Assembly: GCA_017425745.1 (NCBI GenBank) | Contig: JAFOXT010000149.1 | Location: 1-6,535, forward strand | From: Clostridia bacterium | GTDB taxonomy: Bacteria > Bacillota > Clostridia > Oscillospirales > Acutalibacteraceae | Direction of reading: 5' to 3' | DNA: 6,535 nt | Part shown: positions 1 through 5,420 of the stretch, piece after piece | How the letters are laid out: every line of letters starts with the position of its first letter | How positions within the stretch are numbered: the stretch's first letter is position 1 | Made by a program: the position numbers and the translations under genes | Notes under the pieces: model-generated | What the model saw: only the letters and a program-made list of their open reading frames with translations | Database searches by the model: none | Told to the model about the DNA's origin: nothing

Positions 1-162
1 CATAGAATTAAATCGCATTTAAGGCGAAATCCCAATCCCAACAGAAAGGAAGGGTGCAATTTTGCACTTTTTGTTGACGGAAATATATGGACAGCCTTTG
101 AAATAATAAACAACAGTCATATTAAGAATCTGGGAGTAGAAAGCTTCCGTGAAAGGCCTTGA
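1..162 (+). CDS. 3' end of an unrecognised gene (partial, start lies left of the window)
   Basis: Reading from base 1, the first forward frame is open for 53 codons and ends at TGA 160-162. Because no start codon opens it inside the window, it is easily missed. The visible peptide begins HRIKSHLRRNP, is very basic at first, then runs through a hydrophobic stretch (FALFVDGNIWTAFEII) and ends GVESFRERP. The composition looks like a folded protein tail rather than random translation, and the stop overlaps the next gene's TTG start (bases TTGA, 159-162), the usual sign of translationally coupled neighbours in an operon. I do not recognise the family and propose no function. The alternative is that 1-158 is an untranslated leader; the uninterrupted frame and precise overlap make coding more likely. 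Confidence 0.7.
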   Translation, partial: HRIKSHLRRNPNPNRKEGCNFALFVDGNIWTAFEIINNSHIKNLGVESFRERP

Positions 163-1310
163 TATATCTTGATAACGGCGCCACAAGCTTTCCTAAGCCA
201 CTTAGGGTAATCGATGCTATGTGCTCTTATCAAAGGTGCTATGGGGCAAATCCGGGCAGAGGCGGTCACAGTATGACCATCAAAGCAGGGGAAAAGGTTT
301 TTGAAGCAAGAGAGCTTCTTGGCGAAATGTTCGGTACTGAAAGTGAAAGGGTGATTTTTACTCTTAACTGCACTCAGGCACTGAATACCGCAATTAAGGG
401 AAGCGTTAAAAAAGGGGACCATGTGATTATATCCTCACTTGAGCATAATTCGGTTTTAAGGCCCGTTCACCGACTTTACGAAAGAGGAATTATAACCTAC
501 GATATTGCCTTTATTGACCCGTTTTCCGAAGAGAAAACCGTTGATAATTTCATAAGGCTTATAAAAAAAGAAACCTCCCTTGTTGTGTGCACCCTTGTTT
601 CCAATGTTTTCGGTACAGTTTTGCCCGTCAGAAAAATAGGGGAGCTTTGCAGAAAAAAGGGTATACGCTTTATTCTTGACGGTGCACAGGGTGCAGGAGC
701 TTTTAACATTGATATGAAAAGGGATATGATTGATATTCTTTGCATACCCTGTCATAAAGGTCTTCTCGGGCCTATGGGTACGGGTGCTATGCTTCTTTCA
801 GAAAATGCAAATCCCGACAGTAATATTGAGGGCGGAACGGGCAGCTTTTCTATGAGTCAAAATCAGCCTGAAGCCTTGCCTGATAAGTTTGAAAGCGGCA
901 CGCTTAATCTGCCGGGTATTGCAGGCGTTACTGAGGGAATAAAATTCATTAAAGCCTTTGGCGGTGAAAGGGCGGTGCATCAGAAGGAAATGTATCTTTC
1001 CCACATTCTTAAGGAGGATCTTTCTGTAATCAAAAACGTTGAGCTTTATGAATTTATGAAGAGCAAAACAAAGTCGCCGCTTGTTGCCTTCAATGTAAAA
1101 AATACCCATTCCGAGCAGGTGAGTGCCTTTCTTGATAAGCATGCTGTTGCCGTAAGGTCGGGCTATCACTGTTCATTTTTAGCCCATTCATATTACAAAA
1201 CCGAAGAGCAAGGTGTTGTAAGAGTAACACCGGGAATATTCAACACAAAAAAAGATGTAAAAACTTTATCTTTTTTATTAAATAGGTTTGCAAATGACAG
1301 CAAGATGTGA
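159..1310 (+). CDS. Cysteine desulfurase-like class V aminotransferase (PLP enzyme)
   Basis: A 383-aa fold-type I PLP enzyme of the class V aminotransferase/cysteine desulfurase family, closest by motif memory to the 'cysteine desulfurase family protein' subgroup (TIGR01977-like), not housekeeping IscS. Seen: the N-terminal MIYLDNGATSFPKP signature; H96 in LEHNS, expected to stack on PLP; N149 in SNVFGT; D174 and Q177 in LDGAQ; the Schiff-base K200 preceded by H199 in HKGLLGPMGTG; FESGTLN at 244-250; and C338 in RSGYHC, the expected persulfide cysteine, followed by R355. All key residues are present, so an active enzyme taking sulfur from cysteine (giving alanine) is likely; the acceptor is unknown. 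The start is TTG at 159: an in-frame TGA lies at 150-152 and the conserved N-terminus begins exactly here. AAAGG lies only 2 bases upstream, so translation probably depends on coupling to the overlapping upstream gene. Selenocysteine lyase activity is an alternative. Confidence 0.9.
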   Translation: MIYLDNGATSFPKPLRVIDAMCSYQRCYGANPGRGGHSMTIKAGEKVFEARELLGEMFGTESERVIFTLNCTQALNTAIKGSVKKGDHVIISSLEHNSVLRPVHRLYERGIITYDIAFIDPFSEEKTVDNFIRLIKKETSLVVCTLVSNVFGTVLPVRKIGELCRKKGIRFILDGAQGAGAFNIDMKRDMIDILCIPCHKGLLGPMGTGAMLLSENANPDSNIEGGTGSFSMSQNQPEALPDKFESGTLNLPGIAGVTEGIKFIKAFGGERAVHQKEMYLSHILKEDLSVIKNVELYEFMKSKTKSPLVAFNVKNTHSEQVSAFLDKHAVAVRSGYHCSFLAHSYYKTEEQGVVRVTPGIFNTKKDVKTLSFLLNRFANDSKM

Positions 1311-1316
1311 TAGAAT
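1288..1316 (+). promoter_or_regulatory. Candidate extended -10 promoter for cdaA-cdaR
   Basis: TTGCAA at 1288-1293 (4 of 6 to the sigma-A -35), a 17-base spacer, and TAGAAT at 1311-1316 (5 of 6 to TATAAT) preceded by TGN at 1308-1310, an extended -10. Transcription would start near 1323, about 55 bases before the cdaA ATG. It lies within the last codons of the aminotransferase gene, so cdaA-cdaR may be transcribed both from here and by read-through. Identified by eye only. Confidence 0.4.
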
Positions 1317-1377
1317 TAATCTGTAGAATTGTTTGTCCCGAGATATCAGAACGGGAATTAAAAATATGGAGGAAAAT

Positions 1378-2235
1378 ATGAAAGAGTTTTTCGTTTCTGC
1401 TGCCGACTGGATTCTGAAGCTTGTTGCCTCGGTTGGCATTGCTGATATTGTTGACATACTTATTGTGTCATTTCTGATTTATTATGTTATTAAGCTTGTG
1501 CGACAGACACGTGCTTTTCAGCTTGTAAAGGGCGTTGTTTATATGGGCGTTGTTTACTTTATTGTAAGCGCCTTCAATATGTCTGCCAGCAGCTTTATTT
1601 TCAATCAGCTTTTCAGAAATATCGTTATTGTAATGATTCTTCTGTTCCAGCCTGAAATCAGACACGCAATTGAAAGCATAGGCAGAGGAGATTTCAGAAA
1701 ATTCAGCATTTTCAATCTCAGAAGCTCCGATTTCAGTACTGAAAGCTACAGAACAGCCGCATCAAATATTTCAAAGGCTGTAGGTAATATGAGCGACACA
1801 AAAACAGGTGCGCTTATAGTAATTGAAGGCAAGACACTTCTTGGTGAAATTATCAGCACAGGCAGTGAAATTGATTCAACAATTACTGTTCCGATGATTG
1901 AAAATATCTTTTTCCCAAAGGCTCCCTTGCACGACGGTGCTATGGTTATACGTGATAACCGTATTCATTCCGCAGGCTGTATTCTTCCGCTTACACAGAA
2001 CGATGTAAGCTTTGAGCTTGGCACAAGACACCGTGCAGCAATAGGTATGAGTGAGCACAGTGACGCACTTATTGTTGTTGTTTCTGAAGAAACAGGTGCA
2101 ATTTCCGTTGCGCATAACGGCACTCTCGAAAGAGGAATTACAAGCGGTGAGCTTTATGAAATTATAAGCGCCTTCCTTGTTTCCGATGAGGGTGAAAAGA
2201 GCAAGGTATTCAGAATCCGCCGGAGGAAAAAATGA
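1378..2235 (+). CDS. cdaA: Membrane-bound diadenylate cyclase CdaA (c-di-AMP synthase)
   Basis: A 285-aa protein that condenses two ATP into the essential second messenger c-di-AMP, which governs potassium/osmolyte balance and cell-wall homeostasis in Firmicutes. Three hydrophobic segments at about 22-41, 46-65 and 80-91 form the membrane part, followed by QPEIR at 91-95 and a linker. The cytosolic DAC (DisA_N) domain spans about 120-270, with both signature motifs intact: DGA at 186-188 (in LHDGAM) and the RHR motif at 217-219 (in GTRHRAA). Length fits the family (about 270-285 aa). I chose ATG 1378 because GGAGG at 1368-1372 sits 5 bases upstream and the protein then begins like other CdaA. 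An in-frame TTG at 1333 would add 15 hydrophilic residues and has no good ribosome site. The stop overlaps the cdaR start, the conserved pairing with its regulator. Confidence 0.96.
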   Translation: MKEFFVSAADWILKLVASVGIADIVDILIVSFLIYYVIKLVRQTRAFQLVKGVVYMGVVYFIVSAFNMSASSFIFNQLFRNIVIVMILLFQPEIRHAIESIGRGDFRKFSIFNLRSSDFSTESYRTAASNISKAVGNMSDTKTGALIVIEGKTLLGEIISTGSEIDSTITVPMIENIFFPKAPLHDGAMVIRDNRIHSAGCILPLTQNDVSFELGTRHRAAIGMSEHSDALIVVVSEETGAISVAHNGTLERGITSGELYEIISAFLVSDEGEKSKVFRIRRRKK

Positions 2236-3563
2236 TGAATAATTCAAGAAAAAGTATTATAGAAAAAATTGTTTTCAACAACAAGGCTCTTATGATTTTT
2301 TCCGTAATTGTTGCAATTCTTATCTGGGCGACGGTAAAAATCAATTATTCCGACGAGGTTACACGAACACTTACCGGTGTGAAGGTCAACATTACTGCTA
2401 CTGTTGATCCGGAATCTGAGCTTGTTGCTTTTATTGACGAAAGCGAGCTTTACTGTGAGGTTGAGGTTAAGGGCAAGTCATACGACATTAACTCCTATGC
2501 ACTGAATAAGGACGAAATTATCGTTGAAGCATCGGGCAACTTTGTTGATTCTGCAGGCTACAAGGAGCTTACCCTTACTGCAAAAACTGCCGACGGTGGT
2601 ATCGCTGATGTTGAATTCGGAAAAATCACCCCGTCAACAATTTCTGTTTACTATGACAGACAAACACATGACACCTTCAATGTTGAAGCGAAGCTCAGCA
2701 ATGACCTTGCGACCTTGACTGAGGGTGACTATGCCGTAGGTCAGCCTGTTGCATCTATGAATACAGTTAAGGTTATAGGTCCCGCCGGAGTGCTTAAAAC
2801 TCTTAAAAAGGTATATTTTACAGCTTCAATCAAGGATGATGCACTTCCTCTTACGGCAACAAAAAACATTCCTGCCAAGATAAGCTTTGACATTGAAAAC
2901 GAGGAAGAGGCACGTTATCTTATCTGTGAAGGCATAAATAACGAGTCCAACCCTGCAACGGTAACTGTACCCGTTTATGTTACAAAAGAGGTTGAAACGG
3001 GCGTTAAATTCGTTAATCAGCCTAATAGCTTTACTGAAAGCGTCAAGGGTGTTAAAATCTCTCCCGACAAGGTTAAAATTTCATACAATCCTCAGGAAAG
3101 CGAGCAGTTTGATAAGCTGGATATCGGCACAATTGATTTTTCAGAGATTTCCAACAAGGTGAATTACTTTGAGTTTCCCGTTGATGAAAAGCTCGGTGTG
3201 ACCCTTACAGACAAGACTCTTCAGAAGTTTGATGTAAGTGTTGATATGTCTGATATGCAGTCGAAAACTCTTAAAAAAGCACCCACAAAGATTGTTTATC
3301 TCAATCAGTCGGAGAATTACAATTATTCCGTAGATTTTGAAAACAGCAGTCTTGACGAAATTGTTATTATCGGCCCTGCAGAAAGCCTTAAAAAAATAGA
3401 CGAAGACGACATTCAGGTTGAAATCAATGTATCCTCACTCAGTGTTAACTCACGAATTGTTCAGAGAGTAAAGGTGAACAACATTTCAATTCAGTCTGAT
3501 GAGGTTGATGATTGCTGGGTTTACGGTGAATACGAAGCAGTGCTTACAATTAATGCCAAGTAA
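2232..3563 (+). CDS. cdaR: YbbR-domain protein CdaR, membrane-anchored regulator of CdaA
   Basis: A 443-aa protein with a short basic cytoplasmic N-terminus, one membrane helix at about 19-36 (ending LIWATVKI) and a long extracytoplasmic part that appears to hold four YbbR-type beta repeats, roughly at 40-142, 147-250, 255-340 and 345-440. The characteristic strand-turn motif is clearest at 182-192 (IGPAGVLKTLK) and again at 380-388 (IGPAESLKK); the other two repeats are more degenerate. In Bacillus and Listeria CdaR binds CdaA and modulates its activity, presumably from a wall-side signal. Length is close to the Bacillus protein (about 480 aa). The start overlaps the cdaA stop in ATGATG (2232-2237), with GGAGG at 2222-2226 well placed for either ATG, so 2232 versus 2235 is undecided. 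The TAA is followed about 55 bases later by a strong terminator. glmM, the next gene in Bacillus, is absent here. Confidence 0.92.
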   Translation: MMNNSRKSIIEKIVFNNKALMIFSVIVAILIWATVKINYSDEVTRTLTGVKVNITATVDPESELVAFIDESELYCEVEVKGKSYDINSYALNKDEIIVEASGNFVDSAGYKELTLTAKTADGGIADVEFGKITPSTISVYYDRQTHDTFNVEAKLSNDLATLTEGDYAVGQPVASMNTVKVIGPAGVLKTLKKVYFTASIKDDALPLTATKNIPAKISFDIENEEEARYLICEGINNESNPATVTVPVYVTKEVETGVKFVNQPNSFTESVKGVKISPDKVKISYNPQESEQFDKLDIGTIDFSEISNKVNYFEFPVDEKLGVTLTDKTLQKFDVSVDMSDMQSKTLKKAPTKIVYLNQSENYNYSVDFENSSLDEIVIIGPAESLKKIDEDDIQVEINVSSLSVNSRIVQRVKVNNISIQSDEVDDCWVYGEYEAVLTINAK

Positions 3564-3577
3564 ACACACACACTTAA

Positions 3578-3598
3578 ATGCAAAATGCAAAATTGCGC
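3578..3598. repeat. Short tandem ATGCAAA repeat
   Basis: Two exact copies of ATGCAAA (3578-3584, 3585-3591) followed by a diverged third unit, ATTGCGC. The last unit forms a tiny palindrome GCAA-AA-TTGC at 3587-3596. It sits between the cdaR stop and its terminator. No function can be assigned. Confidence 0.5.
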
Positions 3599-3617
3599 TT
3601 GAAAGACATATAAATTC

Positions 3618-3653
3618 AAAAGACATCCCGCTGAATAAAAGGGATGTCTTTTT
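3618..3653 (+). terminator. Rho-independent terminator of the cdaA-cdaR transcript
   Basis: A perfect 12-bp stem: AAAAGACATCCC at 3618-3629 pairs with GGGATGTCTTTT at 3641-3652 across an 11-base loop, and the right arm runs into a T tract ending at 3653. It lies 55 bases after the cdaR stop. The A-rich left arm also gives a T tract on the opposite strand, so it may act both ways. Confidence 0.9.
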
Positions 3654-3683
3654 GCATAATTTATCTGAGTGAATATAATCGGA

Positions 3684-3690
3684 GCGAAGC
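3684..3690. other. GCGAAGC mini-hairpin in a GC-rich patch
   Basis: GCGAAGC can fold as GC-GAA-GC, a mini-hairpin known to be exceptionally stable as single-stranded DNA. It lies in a locally GC-rich patch (about 3680-3697) within an otherwise AT-rich gap, immediately before the tandem heptamers. Seen directly; any function is unknown. Confidence 0.35.
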
Positions 3691-3698
3691 GACCCACA

Positions 3699-3740
3699 AT
3701 TATTCATTATTCATCATTCATTATTCATCATTCATTATTC
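3699..3740. repeat. Six tandem 7-base repeats (ATTATTC/ATCATTC)
   Basis: Six consecutive heptamers run without a gap: ATTATTC, ATTATTC, ATCATTC, ATTATTC, ATCATTC, ATTATTC, followed by a partial ATTA at 3741-3744. The two unit types differ only at the third base. The array fills the space between two terminators in a convergent intergenic region. The period of 7 would shift a reading frame, and the array is not part of any credible gene. It is a simple-sequence repeat likely to vary in copy number between strains. Confidence 0.9.
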
Positions 3741-3744
3741 ATTA

Positions 3745-3770
3745 AAAAAAGAGCCTTGCGGCTCTTTTTT
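3745..3770. terminator. Bidirectional rho-independent terminator between convergent operons
   Basis: An 11-bp stem: six A plus GAGCC (3745-3755) pairs with GGCTC plus six T (3760-3770) around the tetraloop TTGC. It gives a T tract in both directions. On the minus strand it begins right at the TAA of the 217-aa membrane protein gene (stop at 3769-3771), so it is that operon's terminator; on the plus strand it backs up the one at 3618-3653. Confidence 0.92.
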
Positions 3771-4422
3771 ATACTTTCTTAAGCTTATACATAACGTGTG
3801 CGCCCAGCATTGAAAGAACAACACCAACAGGAATAAGCACGCCGATACCGGGGTCAACAAAGAGAAGAAGAAGGGTAATTGCAGCAATGGGGAAGATTGA
3901 AATCTTCCAGTGCTTCACAAAATAGGTTGCAGCGAGTGAACCGAAAATTGTGTATGTAACCTGCTGGAATGCGGGTGCGAAGGTGTCGCTTGACATAAGG
4001 GTTGAAAAACCGGGGTTAAGTGCAAAGATGATTACGAAAACTGCAATTACAAGTGTTGTAACAATAATTGAAGCTGAAATTGCAATTGTTGTAATAACTT
4101 CGCCCTCTTCTGTGTTAGCCTTAACCTTTGCGTTTTCCATTGCGTTAAGCGCACAAGGCATTTTAAGGTTCATAATATTACCTGTTACGAATGAAAGGTA
4201 TGTACCGCCTGCACCGAGCATAGGTGAGTAAGCAACAACCTCGATAATACCGGTTGCAAAGAAGAATGCAATTGATGCAAGACCCTTACCGAGAATGTCA
4301 GCCTTAGGCCATACACCAAGGTGAAGAGAAATTGCAAGGGGAATTGAAAGGAAGAAAATGAGAGATGCAATACACCAGATTCTGCCCCATGTATGTACTT
4401 TGTCCATGTAAGTTTTATTCAT
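3769..4422 (-). CDS. Uncharacterised multi-pass membrane protein, partner of the DUF5058-like protein
   Basis: A 217-aa very hydrophobic protein with about six membrane-length segments, roughly at 14-36, 48-66, 111-136, 152-168, 173-190 and 193-210. Distinctive sequence lies in the loop after the second segment: SPMLGAGGTYLSFVTGN (66-82), then an amphipathic, charged stretch ALNAMENAKVKANTEEGE (91-108). There is no signal for an ABC ATPase, a mechanosensitive-channel beta domain or a known transporter signature. The start is ATG at 4422-4420, with AAAGGAG eight bases upstream, a strong ribosome site. It is the second gene of a two-gene operon, 18 bases after the DUF5058-like gene, and ends inside the shared terminator. 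Tight coupling of two small membrane proteins suggests a hetero-oligomeric transporter or channel; that is inference. I do not recognise an established family name. Confidence 0.88.
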   Translation of the reverse strand: MNKTYMDKVHTWGRIWCIASLIFFLSIPLAISLHLGVWPKADILGKGLASIAFFFATGIIEVVAYSPMLGAGGTYLSFVTGNIMNLKMPCALNAMENAKVKANTEEGEVITTIAISASIIVTTLVIAVFVIIFALNPGFSTLMSSDTFAPAFQQVTYTIFGSLAATYFVKHWKISIFPIAAITLLLLFVDPGIGVLIPVGVVLSMLGAHVMYKLKKV

Positions 4423-4440
4423 GATAATCTCTCCTTTCTT

Positions 4441-5220
4441 TTAATAACGCCATTCAACAGCGGCAAGCTCAGGTGCAAACTGGTTAACAAGAACAACAAC
4501 AACCATTGCAAGAACCATACTTAAGGGCATTGCAAGAGCGTCGATCCAGTTTTTCTTGAGCTTTTTGTTGATAAGTGTGAAAAAGAGCATAAAGCCGATT
4601 GAAGCAATAAGAGCTGTGAGTGAAAGCACACCTGCACCGTCACCGATGATAGCTTCCTTCTTTGAGCCTGTACCTGCAAGGCCTCTGCCGATGAAAGCAG
4701 CAATAAGACCGATGAAAGCAGCTGCAGTCATAACGTCCATCCACTTTGAGTTCTTTGAAGCAACGTCTGAAACGCCCTTCTGAATCTTCTTGAGAATGAT
4801 GGGGATAAGAATAAGGGGAAGAATACTGCCGATTGTCATAACCCATGCAATTGTTGCAAAAATTTCAGGGTTAGTTACTGCCTGAGAAATACCGCCTGAA
4901 AGACCTGCAGCCTCAAGAGCGGCAATAGCAGCGGTTGTTTCATACTGAATAGCACCGATAACGGTAAGTCTTATCCAGGGAAGAACATAACCGAGAGCAA
5001 CTGAAAGGGTGATAACTGTTACCGCAATACCGATAGCAGGTGCAAATGAGAAAATTGCACTTGATGTAACGGCATTCTTGAGCTTATCGGTTGTGATACC
5101 CAGCTCCTTACCTCTTGTCCATGCCTTTTTCATAAAGAAAAGAGCCTGTAAGCAGACGAAAATAATTACTGCAAGAATAAGGCAGTACATAAATCCGTCT
5201 GATTTGAAATCTGCGAACAT
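4441..5220 (-). CDS. DUF5058-like multi-pass membrane protein
   Basis: A 259-aa integral membrane protein with about six hydrophobic segments, near 10-30, 54-82, 119-143, 163-181, 196-217 and 228-248. The second and third are separated by a conserved-looking loop with VIGAIQYETTAAIAALEA (87-104) and AGLSGGISQ (105-113); a second glycine-rich loop, IGRGLAGTGSKKEAIIGDG, lies at 177-195. Length, topology and motifs match my memory of DUF5058 proteins of Clostridia, a family without known function; the assignment is by memory only. The start at 5220 has a near-perfect AGGAGGT (5234-5228) seven bases upstream. It is the first gene of a minus-strand operon with the 217-aa membrane protein, under a strong promoter that carries palindromes. 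A role as one half of a small-molecule transporter is plausible but not shown. Confidence 0.88.
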   Translation of the reverse strand: MFADFKSDGFMYCLILAVIIFVCLQALFFMKKAWTRGKELGITTDKLKNAVTSSAIFSFAPAIGIAVTVITLSVALGYVLPWIRLTVIGAIQYETTAAIAALEAAGLSGGISQAVTNPEIFATIAWVMTIGSILPLILIPIILKKIQKGVSDVASKNSKWMDVMTAAAFIGLIAAFIGRGLAGTGSKKEAIIGDGAGVLSLTALIASIGFMLFFTLINKKLKKNWIDALAMPLSMVLAMVVVVLVNQFAPELAAVEWRY

Positions 5221-5239
5221 GATTTTTACCTCCTGATAT

Positions 5240-5261
5240 AACCTTTAAGGTTAATTTTAAC
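5240..5261. promoter_or_regulatory. Overlapping inverted repeats, candidate operator of the membrane-protein operon
   Basis: AACCTT-T-AAGGTT (5240-5252) is a perfect inverted repeat with 6-base arms, overlapped by GTTAA-TT-TTAAC (5250-5261) with 5-base arms. Read on the minus strand, they cover the predicted transcription start (about 5257) and the first 18 transcribed bases, a typical repressor position. No regulator gene is in the window to name. Confidence 0.4.
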
Positions 5262-5263
5262 TT

Positions 5264-5292
5264 AGTATATCACCCGTCAAAAAAATAGTCAA
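5264..5292 (-). promoter_or_regulatory. Strong sigma-A-type promoter of the DUF5058-like operon
   Basis: On the minus strand: -35 TTGACT (5292-5287), an exact 17-base spacer, and -10 TATACT (5269-5264), each 5 of 6 to consensus. Transcription should start near 5257, giving a leader of about 37 bases before the ATG with its AGGAGGT ribosome site. Confidence 0.75.
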
Positions 5293-5323
5293 CAAATTTT
5301 GCAATTTAACTTAATAAAAACCT

Positions 5324-5351
5324 TTGAATGTTAACTTTTATGTGTTATACT
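5324..5351 (+). promoter_or_regulatory. Candidate promoter of the M23-M50 operon
   Basis: TTGAAT (5324-5329, 4 of 6), a 16-base spacer, and TATACT (5346-5351, 5 of 6). Start near 5358. It diverges from the minus-strand promoter, with about 30 bases between the two -35 boxes. The elements look like sigma-A; a sporulation sigma (E or G) promoter is not clearly supported but cannot be excluded by eye. Confidence 0.5.
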
Positions 5352-5361
5352 GTGATGAGAG

Positions 5362-5395
5362 AGCCCTATTAAGGTCATTTTGTTAGGCTTTTTTT
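5362..5395 (+). terminator. Possible leader hairpin/attenuator before the M23 gene
   Basis: AGCC(C)TA at 5362-5368 can pair with TAGGCT at 5384-5389 (6 bp with one bulged C, 15-base loop), and the right arm runs straight into seven T (5389-5395). This has the form of a weak intrinsic terminator, placed between the predicted transcription start (about 5358) and the ATG at 5421. The alternative short pairing CCT/AGG (5365-5374) would compete with it. The stem is short, so it may be accidental. Confidence 0.3.
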
Positions 5396-5420
5396 CATAT
5401 CTATTCTTTGGTGATGATTT

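Noticed and set aside
54..67. Inverted repeat GTGCAA-TT-TTGCAC followed by T-rich sequence, resembling a terminator or operator.
   Set aside because: It lies inside an open reading frame that continues to 162, and the loop would be only 2 bases with the full stem. Most likely a coincidence of coding sequence.
798..1169. Minus-strand frame of 123 codons inside the aminotransferase gene.
   Set aside because: It is antisense to a region encoding conserved PLP-enzyme motifs, with no ribosome site; a shadow.
1336..1356. Small hairpin TCCCG/CGGGA upstream of cdaA, considered as a riboswitch or terminator.
   Set aside because: Only 5 bp with an 11-base loop and no T tract. Nothing matches a c-di-AMP (ydaO) riboswitch.
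1333..1377. Extended N-terminus of CdaA from the TTG at 1333.
   Set aside because: GGAGG is spaced correctly for ATG 1378, the added 15 residues are hydrophilic and unlike the family, and the candidate promoter start (about 1323) leaves almost no leader for the TTG.
3699..3744. Tandem array considered as CRISPR.
   Set aside because: Units are 7 bases, contiguous and without spacers; no cas genes are present.
3950..4231. Plus-strand reading frame of 93 codons opposite the 217-aa membrane protein gene.
   Set aside because: It has no plausible ribosome site or promoter, and the minus-strand frame shows a coherent membrane protein with a strong ribosome site and terminator; it is an antisense shadow.
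5294..5303. AATTTTGCA word shared with 58-66 and, on the other strand, near 3586-3596, considered as a dispersed repeat.
   Set aside because: Only 9-11 bases of AT-rich sequence, one copy within a coding region and no shared flanks; chance is sufficient.
5354..5371. Possible leader peptide starting at ATG 5354 (five codons).
   Set aside because: The ATG lies upstream of the predicted transcription start and has no ribosome site.
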